From Dysidea avara (lineage: Eukaryota; Porifera; Demospongiae; Dictyoceratida; Dysideidae): DNA of 64,000 bases. Shown piece by piece: positions 25,826 to 39,607 of the stretch. The position numbers and the translations under genes were made by a program. Positions within the stretch are counted from its first letter, which is position 1. Each line of letters starts with the position of its first letter. The notes below the pieces were generated by a model. The model saw nothing but the letters and a program-made list of their open reading frames with translations, had not been told where the DNA came from and made no database searches. The stretch covers positions 19,865,133 to 19,929,132 of the forward strand of contig NC_089274.1 in the NCBI RefSeq assembly GCF_963678975.1. Reading direction: 5' to 3'.

Positions 25826-28800
25826 CTGTACTACATACAATGAGGGATCATCTCAATATTGTAACAATGTGAAGCTCCAAACATAGCTAAAATGTATTTT
25901 CATGACCTCATTAATAGTTATTGAGGTAAATGTTGAAGGTGACCAAATTACTGAGGCTATTCGATTCTTCTTGTTGGTTGAAGATTAACCATGAAATGAA
26001 ACAGTAAAAGTAGCCAATGAAATTCGATACATTTTCTACGTAATTAGGGGATGACATTTCTCATGAAGTCACTTATTTCAGGTAATTGTGGATAGCATAA
26101 TATTCTGCAGGATTTCTGTGTACAGTACATGACCTGATGTTTGTAGCCAGTAATGTCTGGCGATGTTGTCTCTACTATATGAACTATCATGTTAACATTT
26201 TTACTGGAATACTTATTTGTGCAATGAGTGAAATTCTAGATGAAGTTAGTAGATTATGATCATGTCTATATGGGCCCACCACACTAATGGATGTCAGTAA
26301 TCCCACTGAGGCATCTGGTCCACACTAACTGACTGCACTGGTGTAATTGTCATACTTGCATGGATTCTACTGAACTCATTATTGTTGCATCCACAAGAGG
26401 TAGCCTTAATATGGTGGATAGACACACTATACTATACATACACATATTGGGATATTAATTTAGTAAAATGTTCTGGAGTAGTGAGGCTATTATTCTATGA
26501 TGAAAAATAGGTAGTAGCTATAGGCTGAGAACATGCCTTTTTCCTCTTCAACACAAAGATTCCTAAAACTTTACTGTGTTTAGGTGGAGAAGATTTTATC
26601 TATTGTTTCTGTTGCCACCTATAATTCAATGCTTTTGGACTGGCAAGAGATTAACAAGTGTACTCACTGAGCTATAACACACATCAACAGCATCACACAA
26701 CTGAAATGTTTGATGTGTTTCCCATAATTATATAGCTATATATGGAAATTACGTTAGTGAGTTTTCCCTTATCTGGTCAAACATGGATGCCCATGCACAC
26801 GATATGATCTATCATGTGTGCTTACTGAAAATGGCAACAGGAGTCACAACCCAGGGAATTCTTTGTGAGCTTATTACTACCATAACCCTGATGTGCTCAA
26901 AGCTTAAAGTGTGTCTTTATTTAGGAGGCGCTCTATTCCTTACTTTGTCAATTGTGTGAATGATTTTTGTTTTGTTGTGTTCAGAATGTGCAACAAAGTA
27001 CTAAGAAAATAGCATTAATTATTACTCCAGAATAATCATTTAGTCCTATATCCTTTAGCAATACTCTAGTAACATTGTCGTAGTGAGGGTTAGTAGTGTA
27101 GAGTGCCTTGATACTCTTCTGAGAAACTGAGGAATGTTGTAATCAACAGTCACTTTGTTTCTTGCCAGTATTACTTGAAGTGTTGTATTACAAGGGAATC
27201 CTGTAAATTTGTTGTTGAAGATGGTATCCAGCTAAAATCAAATGTCAAAAGCTTTATTTTGTTGCTAAGTAAAGAGGAATACATATGTACCTAAAGGTTT
27301 CATTACAGTGTGTACACTTATACACATGACTGATGATACCCATACTTGGTGATTGAGTCACTGGTGATGTGTGTTTAAGTAATAGATGTGCATTAATACG
27401 TAGGTGGTAGATCAGGTATCAATGCTACTATCATGTAGCTCCTCATTAGACTCCATAGTGACTATAAGTCTCTTTACACCAACAAACAGAGTCAGTGATA
27501 ATGCAATTACAACATTAAACTACATATCAGAATACTGGCTGATAAACACATTACTTGTAATAAGTGTTCAGTTATATGTTGATAGTGAGGCATGTACATG
27601 TATTGAGTATTGGTCATATACCCTTAGCCATCATGTGCCAGTTGTTGAATGTGCTGTAACATACCGATTGTACAAAAATGTACTGAATTGATAATGAAAC
27701 AGTTACAATTAATTTGAATGGTGGTCTCACATCATATTGTTGATGCTACAATCAAAGGCTGCAACAAAATACGGTATACAGTGTGCATGAACTATGAGTT
27801 ATGTGTATTGAACATCTAGTCTCTATAACATAAGAATCCTTGACCTGCACAACACCAGGCAGGTAGCCATTATAAAAGAGGTATCAGTTGTAAAGTATGT
27901 AAAAAGGATGACTATTCTATACCTGTGTTAAGTGAAATGTGATTGTGTGTCAATCATCTCATCAGTGTTTTAATACAATAGTGTTATGTACATATGCAAT
28001 ACCATGGAATTGTGTATAGCCGCTACTGTGAAATTTTAGCAACTACACTGACGTATTGTGCCGAATGTAACCCAGTAGTTACAACCTTGTCATAAACTCT
28101 TGTGTCGCAGTTGTTAAGGTACTACTAATGCCCAAGGTCTAAGACATTATTAACAGAACACAATGAAAGCAAGTAATACCAGCCTTATATGCATAGCACA
28201 TGTAACATGTCATATCAAATAAAGCCCATGCTACTTTAAATCAAACACTGATACTGTGAAAAGGTATTCCATGTTTGTATTGTTACTGGAATAATGTGAT
28301 AGTAATGATCATTGATTTGTACCATATTCTACTGTGTATGCATCAGAGGATCATCCTCAGTCTTCATATTGGAGTAGTGTTTGATAACAGTGAAGCTTTC
28401 CCTAGTATGGAAGACTGATGATAGTCTTCTAGTGAAGAGGGACATACTGAGTTTCTTTGGTAGTACTGGTTCTAGTACATTGAAGTTGGAAATTTATTCA
28501 AAAACTGTATACATAGCCTGAGGTAGTTATAGCCATCACATTTATATGTGATGGTACACACTATAGCTGTGCATCTTGGACTTTTAATAGAAGAAGAATT
28601 TCTTGCAAGTCTCTTTATAGCATATATAGAATAACTGCTGAAGTTTTTGATCCTTGAATATGTACATAGGAGACTATTAAGGATTAATTATACAGTGTGA
28701 TGCTGATCATTTATGAAGTGTACTGTGTTTTGTTAGTCTTCATTGGCTTTACCACTGGTGACAAATGTTCTGATTTATTAGATCGTTATTGTTACACCTA

Positions 28801-30837
28801 TTTGTAATGTCCATATAATAGTTTAGTGTGTACAGAATACACAAAGATTTGTGTGCTGACATTTCAGTGTTCTCATGTATCGTTTACAGATTACCAACAG
28901 TGTTCATCACAGAGTGTGTACTGGTGTATGTTGTGCCAAAAATTGTCATCGCAACTGATTGAATGGGCAGGGAAACATTTCTCAACATTAATGTTCTTAA
29001 ACTATGAGCCTGTAAATCATGATGTGATTACGTATTTCTTGTAATTTTCCTCATAATAACAGTGCAAGTTTGACACTGGTAGTCTTCAATCATCATTTGT
29101 GTCTAATAGTATTACACTCTATTAAGTATATATGAGAAAGCAGCTGGTACATTTGCATTCTTGTGTACGTATATATTTACAGAGGTGAATCCATACGTAG
29201 TTTAAACAGAGAGATTCCACTCTGAAGCATGACAATGCTGGTAGTAACTTCTAGCATTTCGTAGCAAATAATCACTCTCCAGCAATGCTTCACTGTTATG
29301 CCTTACTATTTACACCTTTAGAAATGCAACTTTTTCAGAGCAAAATGTGTAGAAAATAAGTGATTTCTACATTAAACTTCAACAATCTTTGTTGGTTTCT
29401 ATCTATCTGGGTAAAAGACTTGAAAGCTTGTACATATAGTTGTTGTAGTATGGTTCCAATTGTCATTTGCTAGCTGTTTTCACCTAACATGGGACAACTT
29501 CGTAGCTATTATAACCAGTTGGTCTAATCAGTGGCTTATTAGTTTGCAAAACTCTGTTGAGGAACAGTAAATTATTCAAAGTATATGTGACAGGATTGCC
29601 TACGTTTTAGTACAGGCCTGTTCCTTCACTATACTACACTATTGATTTCTGACTTTCATAGTTAATAAGTCTGTTTTCAGGGGTTACTTTCTCCTGAGTG
29701 CGCCACATTTCTCCTGAGTGTGCCACAATAATTCAGCCTGGTTTACACTCTATGGCTTGCTCTTTCATTCTGATTGTCACTCACCCACCAACCATCAGTG
29801 ATACTTCTAACCTCATAAAACTAAAATGGCAGGAAAATCTGTACATATACCGTATTCTGTACATACGTAGTTGGATCACATGCTGAATTAAATAGTACAA
29901 ATCAATAATTTTCCTTGTGCATGGAAGACTTCTTTTTGCAAATTCATGCAGTCACATATCATACTGTATGGCATCAAAGTATCATTACCAATTTGTTTTT
30001 GTGTCCATTTCAATGGTATAACATATCTTAATCTTATTCTATGAAACTATCACATTTGCTCTAGTGTTTCTCATTCCACTCAGGCAGCATTGTTTAGTTC
30101 AGTTGCTATGACAACACTATGTCATGATGTATCCAGTTGTTCAAGGTGTAGTTGTATGGGGATCCTGTTTAGGTAACTCAAAGGCTGCAGCATAAGTTGC
30201 TGTCAGACCTTCACTGCTGGTGACTGTAAAGCAGTAATAACTTAAACCCTAACCTGTACACCAAGTAGAACATATTGTGGTTGTTGTTCAGGACATTACT
30301 TAGTGAATTCTAATGATGATATCTTCTAGAGAATAGAATTATTAGTAAGCTACAACTATCAGAAAACTTCTTATAGTAGTTTGTACAATATAAGCATATA
30401 CTGTTAATATGCAACAAAGAACAATGATGTGTAGAGCACCACTAAGATGTATTTTTGCTATTGTATGGGGCATGAAGCTTCAAATGTCATCACTACTATA
30501 CATCAGTAACATTAGTACATAATGTGTTATTGACTGCAGTCATGATCATAGAGGGTAGATGTGTAGTGTCCATCTCTGTTTTTTACTAATTTTTTGCAGT
30601 TTAATACTAATACAATATTGGTCAAGTGATGAAGAAGAACATCAAAGTAAACATACAACATGTCACCATTGCTGTTTGTCACATTCCTGTTAGGCTAGAG
30701 GATGTTCACTGTTGGGGATTGATGCTTGTCCAGATCTGGAGTCACAGATATGATGGTAGTGATCACACTACACTAACTCCTACTAATCATCCCATCATCA
30801 TCCACTTTTGATCATATGTGGGTCATTGTATGATTAA
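25826..30837. repeat. Large duplicated non-coding block 1 (homologue of 42.1-46.6 kb)
   Basis: Diverged but collinear matches to the 42-46.6 kb block occur throughout. Anchors include CAGTAATGTCTGGC (26150 with 42846), CCAACAGTGTTCATCACAGA (28893 with 44707) and ATGTGTTATTGAC (30520 with 46447). Parts are also present in reverse at 55.2-56.4 kb. Short frames such as 27404-27691 are not preserved between copies, so I call no gene here. Confidence 0.65.
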
Positions 30838-30838
30838 T

Positions 30839-30910
<72 letters not shown>

Positions 30911-30935
30911 TGTGTGCGTGTGAGAGAGAGAGCGA
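30838..30935. repeat. (GT)n microsatellite
   Basis: About 80 bp of nearly pure TG repeats end in a (GA)5-like run. It is a simple sequence. Confidence 0.95.
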
Positions 30936-33625
30936 GTAAGCATGAACAATCAGAATTTCTAAACATGTTGATTTATTTTAAGTAAATTCTGCTAATCAAA
31001 AATAGAAATAGTATGTATATTCATCATTTCCAGTAGCGCATGGAACATTATAACAGTCAGAGACCAGTATTACATTGTTGTCACTATTAATGATTGTTAT
31101 TCGTTCTCAATGCCCACTCTTGATTTTGTACAACTGGGAAATATTATAATGTTTGGTTATTTGCAACAACAGAGATCATTGGGAAAATGTGGTACTATAC
31201 CTGTTGTACTAGTGGAATAGTAGGGTAGTGTCAGGATGCATCACCTTTCTCAGCTGTAATGTAAGGCTCAAGCTACTCTATCCTAAAATACATAGTGGTG
31301 ATGTGTAAATGATTATACTAATGACTGTATAATGTAATTTATTGTATCACAATAAATTGAAGTTAACATGCCTGCTGTGGGCTGTACCTGCATGCTTATA
31401 GTTATAACCTAAACGCAGTGATGTTAAATTAGTCACCAAGATATGCAACTCATAAGTTACGTAGTTTAACAAATTTCGGGTCACGTGAGATGCCATTGCT
31501 TTAAAGATTGAATGTACAAAAAACTCCTATGCCATTTTCAGCATGTGCAGTGGAATCTTGCTATATTGAACACATGCCCTGCATCCCAGACGCAAAATTT
31601 GTGGCATGTGTACTATCATGTCAGTATAGACTCACTTAGCTGCATGTTTATTTATGCCTGTATGTCTATTTACATGTTTGCTATCTGCTACTATAACTCC
31701 ACCCCTGAACTTAGTGTGTGCATGCGTGCATGTGTCCGAATGTGCCATTTGTGCCGCATGTGTATTGGTGTTATGTATATTTATTCCTGACATTGTAGGT
31801 GTTAAATCTATTAGTATAGTCAGTGTACCATCAAAAATTTTTATTCTGGTAGGGTAATGCAAGCTTGGGCAACTGAGGAAATTTGGAGGAATTTGGGCAA
31901 GTTAGATGTTAGTTATGTGCTTGTAAAGCTTCATCAAACATTAACTTGTTTGACATAGCAGCTTTCAATGGTTATGTGTTATGTTTGACTTACTGTTGAT
32001 AAAGTACTGCGGTTTGATGTGACTTAGCAGTTTGCTATCATCAATTGTTTTGGAAGACCATTCTAAGCTGTAAATGTAATGTTTACCTGCCCTCTTTGTG
32101 GAGGAGGCTATTGCCCATCCTATGACTTCCTCAGTTGCCCATTATTCATCCAAACTCATTGTCTTAATGTAGTAACGGTATATCTACAATGTGTAACCAA
32201 TATCAAAATATTATTGTGTCATAATTATATTGTTACTTGTTGTGTATTGTTGTGTATTGTTATGTACACTTACTGCATGGCTTTACAAAAAATGTTACGT
32301 GCTTAGCATTAGGACAAAGTAGGTAATAGAGCTAGGTGTGGTGGAAGGATGGTGTGTATAGCTAGGCAAATATGCTAGACTGTGTATATACGAGCACATA
32401 CATGTGTGTGTGTATGTAGAATGGAGTCCTGAATGGGTGGTGGCATTGCCATTACCCCCTGGAGTACATCACAGCAACCAACATGTTAAGTGAAGAACAT
32501 GTATGCAATGATATCAGTTGTACACTATTAGGAATTATATGTATACTCACGAGATGGTTAATGAAGGCCTTAGATTCTATTAAACTTCTATGACTTTTAA
32601 GTAACTAAAATGTGTCGTCAACAGTATATATGGTAAGGATAGTGTGTTGCCATTTGACCTTGTGTGGCCTCATTACTTTTTGAATGTCAAATGGTCATAA
32701 TGGACAGCTCCACAATACCAGTGTGGTGAGGTAACTACATTATTAGTTTTCTGAAGACTGTAAGAGGAGAATTCCTATGGCACATGTCTCTTATGTGATG
32801 TTCACACCTAATTCCTGATTTCATCCATAGCTGTAACTTTAGATTTCTTTTTTTAATATAACATTTTCAGTGATTACAAAACTGATACTCAAAGCATCAA
32901 TAAAATTCCTTTTGTACATTGATGCTGAACATCCAATAACAAGATAAGAAGTGCTCAATAATAGCCACAAGTATAGACTTAATAATGGTATTGGGATTCA
33001 ACTGTTGTGTTGAATGATGCACCATCTTATTCGAGACAGTCTAGTAATTAGATGATCGAATGTTTCCTGTGCAGATGGCTAAAGCCAGAATATAAACAAG
33101 ACAAGCTAAAAAATTCTCTACTCCAGCATTATTAGAATAATATACTTCACAGCTGCAGTGAGACAAGATTATCATGCAAGCATGTAGTGGATGTCTAGTT
33201 TCTTGTAACAAATGAAATATTGAAATGATGTTAAGGTTGCTTCATGGCTCCAATTGTATGTGTGTTTCCATACTGTTTAGTTTTTAACAGTTTCTTGATC
33301 GGCTTTGATTCAGCCAGTAAAGATATTACCTAAAATCAGTACAAAATCACACTCTTTGGGTGAGCTAAAATGCAACACTGTTGTAATTGTATATCAATAA
33401 CAAGACCTTTAATAGTAATTCCTTTTATATGTCAAGCTTTTGTGATACCTTTTGCGATACAGAGTTGAAAGGTTGGAGTTTCTCAATGAGGGAGACCTGT
33501 TAACTCAACTGTTAAGACACTATTGTATCAGTGTTGGTTATAATGACAAGAATGATGTAGGTCAGTAATGTGTGGTGTACATTGTGACTACCCATTACCA
33601 TACACTATGATGGGACTATTAATAA
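30936..33625. other. Non-coding stretch with partial duplication
   Basis: Bases 32640-32900 match 57640-57880 in direct orientation and 47070-47220 in reverse. A shared anchor with the 57.8-kb copy is TCTCTTATGTGATGTTCACA at 32784. Short frames at 31512-31862 and 32079-32306 show no recognised domain. Nothing else is identified. Confidence 0.5.
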
Positions 33626-34873
33626 CACTAAATGGTTTATGATATTTATCTCTGTGTGTCTTTAATGTGTCTCTCTGCAGTTCTTACACATGGTAGGTAC
33701 TTCAGAGCCACACACCGGCATAAATGCATGTACACATACAACATACACCACATGCACATCCAGAAAGCAGAGAATCCATTGTTACAAAGTTTTAGCTGCC
33801 ACCATCCTTTGTGTGAATTTACAACTCATGAGAGGCTTACAAAGTTGGTGTGTACCAAGTGATACCATGCACATAGAAGAATCTAACCTTATTGACCCTA
33901 ATCTGTATAGCTAGCCATTGCACCATTAAAAGGTGCTGACCATCAATATATTATGCTAACCCGGACACAAACATGGTTTTATTTTTTTAAATGACATAAC
34001 TGATACACCTATAGTAGACTTCATGATGTGTAGGAATTGAAGATTTAGTTGATTTCATTTATTTTGATGACAAGCTTAAATTATTCTCCATACCCATGCA
34101 GACTTCACAACTTTGTCTGTTGTATTTCTTCTGACAGGTTTCAACCTTACACACAGATAAAATATTTCTGTACATTTGCAGATGATGTGATTTCCAGAAG
34201 AAGTTCAATACTTTTTGAATTTATACTCACATCACATCAATGTGTAATGATAGTTATTTATTTTTTTAAACTTTCACAAAAAAATGCTTTCATAAATTGT
34301 TTACGTATTTCTCCATTAGGGAACCTTTCTAAAATGTCCATGATCATTATATTTTAGCATAATTGTTTTAATTGGCAATCCATTAATGGTTTATTTGATG
34401 TTTAGCAGTTAACACTCAGAAACAAGGAACAGTCTGATGTCCACAATTGATCATGCATTCCATATATTTGTGATATATTGTTGATAGCTTATCACTCACT
34501 TGATGTTTATCTGACATTAACCAGGTGTGGTTGAGTAGTTACCACTGCTGATGTTTTATATGACATCTCCTTTATAGGTTATGCTAGACTAAATTCTGAC
34601 AATTGTCTCAAGGTATATGTCCACACATCCTACATTACATGACCTTACTTAGAGTAGCTAGTATACAGTTTTGAGTGTATATACAATGTATGATGTTGAT
34701 GTTAGCTATTAGTGTACAGAGGCCACACATGTGAGTTAGTTACACTGAAATTGATGTACATTACATGCCTGTGTATAGTTATTGTCCTCCACATGATTAC
34801 GATCCTGGGATAGCTATACCTATACTATAGCTAGCTACGCACGTGCAGTGACTGCTTTAAACATTCAAAAGGG

Positions 34874-34998
34874 TACAGCGGATTTCTCTTGCGTTCGAAT
34901 CTTCGTATTCCGTATTGTGCACGTGCCTTCACTTTAAAAGCCTGACACGTGCACAATACGGGCTACGCAAAAGTCGAACGCAAGAGAAATCCGCTGTA
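34874..34998. repeat. Inverted repeat upstream of ankyrin gene B
   Basis: Identical in structure to 4596-4720, with the CACGTG boxes in the inner arms. It ends about 220 bp before the gene B start. Confidence 0.8.
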
Positions 34999-35129
34999 CG
35001 AGTCGAATGGAGTTTCTCGTTGATGTATTTGTAAGAAACTGCTGATTCTAGATTATAGATCAAGCTCGGCAGTGTATCTAAGAAGCCAAAACCTTAGACT
35101 AAGCAGTATGGCTTTGATGGTATAATAAG

Positions 35130-35172
35130 TGACGTCATATATGATTGGGTTCTGGTATTCGCAGTATAAAAA
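35130..35172 (+). promoter_or_regulatory. Core promoter of ankyrin gene B (CRE, inverted CCAAT, TATA)
   Basis: TGACGTCA lies at 35130-35137, ATTGG at 35144-35148 and TATAAAAA at 35165-35172. The ATG follows 44 bases later. The spacing equals that of gene A. Confidence 0.65.
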
Positions 35173-35215
35173 CGTGTCGGATCATTATTAGCTAACTCTT
35201 TTTTTTACGAAGATA

Positions 35216-36115
35216 ATGATGGAAAATGTGCATAAATGCAAGAACTACTCCAGCGGAGCGCTGAGTGGGAAGTTTAAAGCTTTAACCTCAATGAAGAGCG
35301 CCAAGGCTAAACGAAGGGTCACTTTCCCAGTCAACGTCATGTTGCAACAAGCCATCACTGATGGAGACAAAGAAGAGATCAAGAAAATAATCACCAAACA
35401 CGGCAAGAGTGTCTTGGATCTTAAAGACCCGACTGGAATGCCGCTGTTGCACCGTGCCATCTTTGAGGATCAATTTGAGTGTTTTGAACTGATGGTAAAT
35501 GAGGGTGCAGATTTGCTTGCAGCAGACGAGGAAGGATGGAACGCGTTGCACGTGGCTATCTCGTTTGAAGACATGGACGCGGTTGAGCTGCTACTCCAAC
35601 ACAAGCCAGAGCTGATCAATACTCGCACCATGGACAGTTTGAGACCGATCAATGTTTGCGAGTCAAATTGTGACTTTTGTGCTTACCTTCTCCAAGCAGA
35701 GGTGAAACATCTGAAAACAAGATCAGTCACACACTGGGATAGTGCCAACTGCAAACGAGAAGAACTAGAACTATTGAACATTGTAATGAGAGTGAATGAA
35801 GAAGACAAGAGGAGCACTAGACAAGTACGACAAAGTGCCCTACACCTGTCAGCAGCTAAGAACTACCTTGGACTGGCTTACTACATGTTGGAAAACCAGT
35901 TAGTAACAGTAGACTGTGAGGATTATGAACATTGGACAGCACTTCACTTAGCTGCTCTACATTCCAGCATGGACGTGTTAGTACTACTCATCCAATATGG
36001 TGCTAATGTGGAGAAGTTGACCAGTTGTTACAAGAGCCCAGTTGATCTGGCTGATGATGAACTGACCTTAGAGTTCTTGAAGCGAGGTTCTGAATATATT
36101 GAACAAGTAGTGTAA
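35216..36115 (+). CDS. Ankyrin-repeat PP1-regulatory-subunit-like protein, copy B (299 aa, intact)
   Basis: This is an intact single-exon gene. The N-terminus is short and basic. RVTF at residues 34-37 is followed directly by FPVNVMLQQAITDGDKEEI, the same docking-motif-then-helix layout as MYPT/PPP1R27 proteins, which recruit PP1 catalytic subunits. Ankyrin repeats lie at about 70-100 (GMPLLHRAI...GADLLA), 103-133 (GWNALHVAISFEDMDAVELL), a degenerate one at 134-165, 208-237 (SALHLSAA) and 242-275 (HWTALHLAALHSSMDVLVLL). There is a final half repeat, SPVDLADDELTLEFLKRG. No signal peptide or membrane segment is seen. PP1 binding is inferred from the motif only; RVxF motifs are short and can arise by chance. 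CDFC at about 155 is a private change; A and C have CELC. Confidence 0.9.
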   Translation: MMENVHKCKNYSSGALSGKFKALTSMKSAKAKRRVTFPVNVMLQQAITDGDKEEIKKIITKHGKSVLDLKDPTGMPLLHRAIFEDQFECFELMVNEGADLLAADEEGWNALHVAISFEDMDAVELLLQHKPELINTRTMDSLRPINVCESNCDFCAYLLQAEVKHLKTRSVTHWDSANCKREELELLNIVMRVNEEDKRSTRQVRQSALHLSAAKNYLGLAYYMLENQLVTVDCEDYEHWTALHLAALHSSMDVLVLLIQYGANVEKLTSCYKSPVDLADDELTLEFLKRGSEYIEQVV

Positions 36116-36219
36116 ATAATGTAACACATAGTTTGTTTACTGTAAATTTTTAAAATCATTTTCGCTGTCGTTTTTAAATTCTGTGTTTGTGTTGTCGTAT
36201 CTACTGAAAATGTTCATCA

Positions 36220-36225
36220 AATAAA
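36220..36225 (+). terminator. Poly(A) signal of gene B
   Basis: AATAAA lies 105 bases after the stop codon in a T-rich 3' UTR. It is the first canonical signal after the gene. Confidence 0.6.
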
Positions 36226-38230
36226 TTATAATCAATAGCAATTATCGGCAGACTTCTTCCTTATTTGTGCAGCGCTTATGATAAATGCATGCCTTCACAG
36301 AAAGGGTCTAGAGTCTCAAGTATATGTGCGTATACCACACCTCACCTATATGTACTATACTTACTACATGACACCCTCAATATCATATCAAAGCAACTGA
36401 AGCAGCACTTATGCTATTGTAAATTTTGCATATGCACACACCTGATGTGTAAACAATATAAAGAAGTCATAAAGATGAGTTTAAAATGAATTGATAAGCA
36501 TTCACACTTAATATAGCTATATTCAGTAAATACACTACCTGCAGTTTAATGTGGTTGTCATGACAATATACTTCCAATGTAGTGACACAACACGTGAATG
36601 TTCAGCATAGGGATGTATCAAGGCAGATAGATAGTAGTGTGTCATGTGATCCACAATAGAGATCAGTGCATGTGGGTGTTATTAACAAGAGCAGCAATAT
36701 TCTATATATCTTACGCATTTGTGACACTTTCAATCTTGCATAATTTCACATGGAAATGCCAGGTCTCATCCCTTTTTTGCATGCTTACAAAAAACTTGAT
36801 AGCTATATCTATGGCTTTGATATCAAGTATGATATAAAATTGTAAGGCAGTCATATAAATTGATGGACGATACCAACTTTTTCACCTTGGCATCTTCAAG
36901 GACACACTTAGTTTTCTGGCATTGCCCACAACCATAACTTATTTGCCTCAATTTCTTCACAGTGCCCATTGGCCTTCTGTGAATGATTTTTGGTTTTAGT
37001 GTCAATATAGTCCTGTAAGTCCAAAGGGGGCTAAAGAAGGGCCAGGAGAGGCAAAGCTCACCTTGTCCCCCACTCAGATCTGCCTATACCCACAACAGGA
37101 GTGCATATAATGCTGATCAATTTGATCAGGTGCCCGTAAGCACAGCAAGGCACACTACTTTTATCATTGTTTTTTTTTTATAGGTGGAATTAGGCCTCAC
37201 AGTCCACCCTTCTGAACTTCAAGACCTCATCTTTTGTGATACTGGAACAATAAATTTCATATAATGTACAGCACAATTTAAGAACACATGCCACATCAAG
37301 ACCACTGCTATGAATTTGATCAGTTTTGATAGGACACATTTTCTAGTGATGAGATGTCATTGTTGTTGTGAAGGATAACCTGTGCACCTGTTGGGAGTAC
37401 TCACCACTAGTCTATAAATATAATACTTTAATTTCCCATAGCATAGTTGAGCTAGTATTGTAAACACGACAATTGAGAAGGTTGGTATGCTTTAATAAAT
37501 ATTGCATTTAACACCATAATCAACTAATGCTGTAAATGACAATCAAAATTTGTAGTGCATTATGATGTGATAGACACCTCTGTGTAACAGATCTTGTGGA
37601 GTGTGGATGTACATAGAGGTGTCCTCCAACATAACATAGCTGGAATAAGACAATTAATAGCAACAGAAATTCCATGATATGTATCATGTTTGGCAGTTAG
37701 CTTCATGACAGCACATTGTAACAAAAAGGAAAGCCCAAATTTTATAGTTCAATGTGATTGTTTATAATCTATTACTAGTGTGTAAATAAGTCCCAGAAAC
37801 TTGGAAAGCTGTTAAGTAAATTGTACCCCTCTTGTGATAGTGGCCATATCATGACTGCGATTTTAACAGGATAACTATATATGACAGTGTTTGAGGTCGC
37901 ACAATTGCTCTAGGTATAAAATTGGATAGACCAATTACTTATGTATGTAAAGCATTTCTGTGAGTTTGATTTGTTGTCTGTTCATGTTCCTTCTGAGTCA
38001 AAATGTTCACTGTATACATAGTAGCTAATTTGTGTTTATTATGTGCCAGTATGCTATAGCATAGGCATTTAATTGTACAGGAAGTCGCACTGTTTATAAT
38101 TTATTGTTCTGAGACTTCTTTAGTCCTTTCATGTGTATGTGCTTACAAACTGTCCTATTGGTACTCATATGTGACTGTTAATTGTGGCATGGCAGTCATA
38201 GCTACACAGTATATCCATGAAAATAATAAG
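36226..38230. repeat. Duplicated 3' flank of gene B (homologue of 52.5-54.1 kb)
   Basis: The sequence is collinear with the DNA after gene C. One shared anchor is GGTTGTCAT.ACAATA.ACTTCC (36552 with 52771); another is ACTGTCCT..TGGTA near 38150 with 54008. Within it, 36990-37086 resembles the right end of the hAT-like MITE at 16570-17199 (CCACTCAGATCTGCCTAT) without a clear left end. No reading frame is shared between copies. Confidence 0.6.
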
Positions 38231-38912
38231 CTAATCCAAAATAGCCAAGCTGTAAAAAATAGGGTGCAGCCCCCAAAAAAAGCCATGGTGAAAAAAGATG
38301 TGAAACCCAAGGTGGTGGCCAAGAAATGGCTGTGATGGTAGGTTAATGGTAAACATTTTAATGGCAACAATTCACGTTAATTCGGTGCGACTTAGTCTTG
38401 GTACCAAATTCACCTGAATTGTTGTTATTAAAATTTTTACCATTAACCTACCATTACAGCCATTGCTTGGCCGCCACCTTGGATTTCACATCTTTTTTCA
38501 CCATGGCTTTTTGGGGGGCTGCACCCTATTTTTACAGCTTGGCGTATTTGTATACACCAAAGTGGGACTTTTTTTACCTGTCTGTTTCTTTACCACAGAA
38601 AGAAGAAAAAGAGTTAAAGTAGATTTTTAATACTTGAACTAATTTTGATTTTTTATCAATAATTATGCACATTTTGAATATTTATTAGCTACATGCTAAT
38701 TCTTCTCTGCAGGATAACTGGATTGCAGCTGATCTATCTACCAGCTGACTTGAAATGTAGCCAAACTCTCCACAGGGTGACTTGTTTGTGTCTACAGGTG
38801 TCTTGTTTGTAGCTGAACTCTCTACAGGGTTATTTGTTTGTAGTTGAACTTTCTACAAGGTGATTTGTTTGTAGTTGAACTCTCTACAAGGTGATTTGAT
38901 CTCTCTACCAAT
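38231..38912. mobile_element. Palindrome-plus-minisatellite composite element, short copy
   Basis: A palindrome at 38233-38545 (CTAATCCAAAATAGCCAAGC to GCTTGG.GTATTTG) is followed by about 200 bp of flank with a GAAGAAAAAGAGTTAAAG stretch. Four minisatellite units of the TGAACTCTCTACAGGGTGAT type follow at 38775-38905. The paralogous sequence after gene C (54090-54160) passes from the CACAGTGTATCC anchor to the TAGGCACAT anchor without any of this. The whole 0.68 kb therefore came and went as a unit. The long version is at 59.4-62.8 kb. Confidence 0.75.
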
Positions 38913-39511
38913 ATAGGTACATGCCCTGGTATACTTGACTTATTTCATGTGCGCCACCCATGCACACATCCATGCATAGTGTTTGTGCTGTCTGTATGTT
39001 GCATAAACTCCTTGCAAGGTGATATCTCATTTGAATAATGTGACACATTCTGCGCAATGTTGACAGTGTTGTTAGTGTTGCGTTCTGATAGTGTAAATTG
39101 ACCAAACCACGCACTGTAACAAAACGTGATTGGGTTGGCCCATGTAAGGATAGCTACAATGCAAATACTTTCTGGTACTGTAATAAATGAAAATAATTGT
39201 GTACATGAAATGTTCCATATGTAAACATTGTCGATTTTCTCTAGTTCGTCCCATGCATAACATATATCATGGTCTCTGTAGTGTAATAATGATGTAATGA
39301 GGTAGAGGCCATCACTCTACTGAGCTCTGGGCAGTATGACTGGCTCATGTGGGTGTAATTTGGACTATTAAAAAATATGTTGTAGTTCTGACTAACTAAT
39401 AGTCTGATAATCGAAAAAATTGTAATAGATGATTAATATGCAATCTTTCATAAACAGAAAGTCGCAGCAATGTACTATGTAGAACCTATCAGATCAGGTA
39501 GCTATATTCTA
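38913..39511. repeat. Continuation of the duplicated flank (homologue of 54.16-54.5 kb)
   Basis: Matches to the C side include TAGGTACATGCCCTG, AACTCCT.CAAGGTGA.ATCTC and TTGGGTTGGCCCATG. No gene was recognised. Confidence 0.55.
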
Positions 39512-39607
39512 CAATGAAACCGGTCTCTATATAATGTCTTATTGGTGTGCACTAAACAATGTTAGATTCTGGATTAAGAGGGGTATCGAATTAGAGAGGT
39601 TTCAGTG
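39512..39607. mobile_element. Short pogo/Tigger-like MITE (96 bp)
   Basis: CAATGAAACCGGTCTCTATA on the left and AGAGAGGTTTCAGTG on the right are inverted, with TA on both sides. It is similar in type to 20698-20873. Confidence 0.65.

Larger units (their letters stand above)
33626..35215. repeat. Segmental duplication, copy B, upstream part (empty site)
   Basis: This matches 728-2025 plus 4484-4937 at about 97-98% by eye. It lacks the two insertions of copy A and preserves the single TGTACATT target at 34755-34762. The part from 33.6 to 34.7 kb is also present, diverged and inverted, at 47.7-48.9 kb. Confidence 0.9.

Noticed and set aside
31512-31862. Overlapping open frames on both strands near 31.6 kb
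   Set aside because: Biased by GTGCATG/TGTG-rich simple sequence; no recognisable domain or gene signals.
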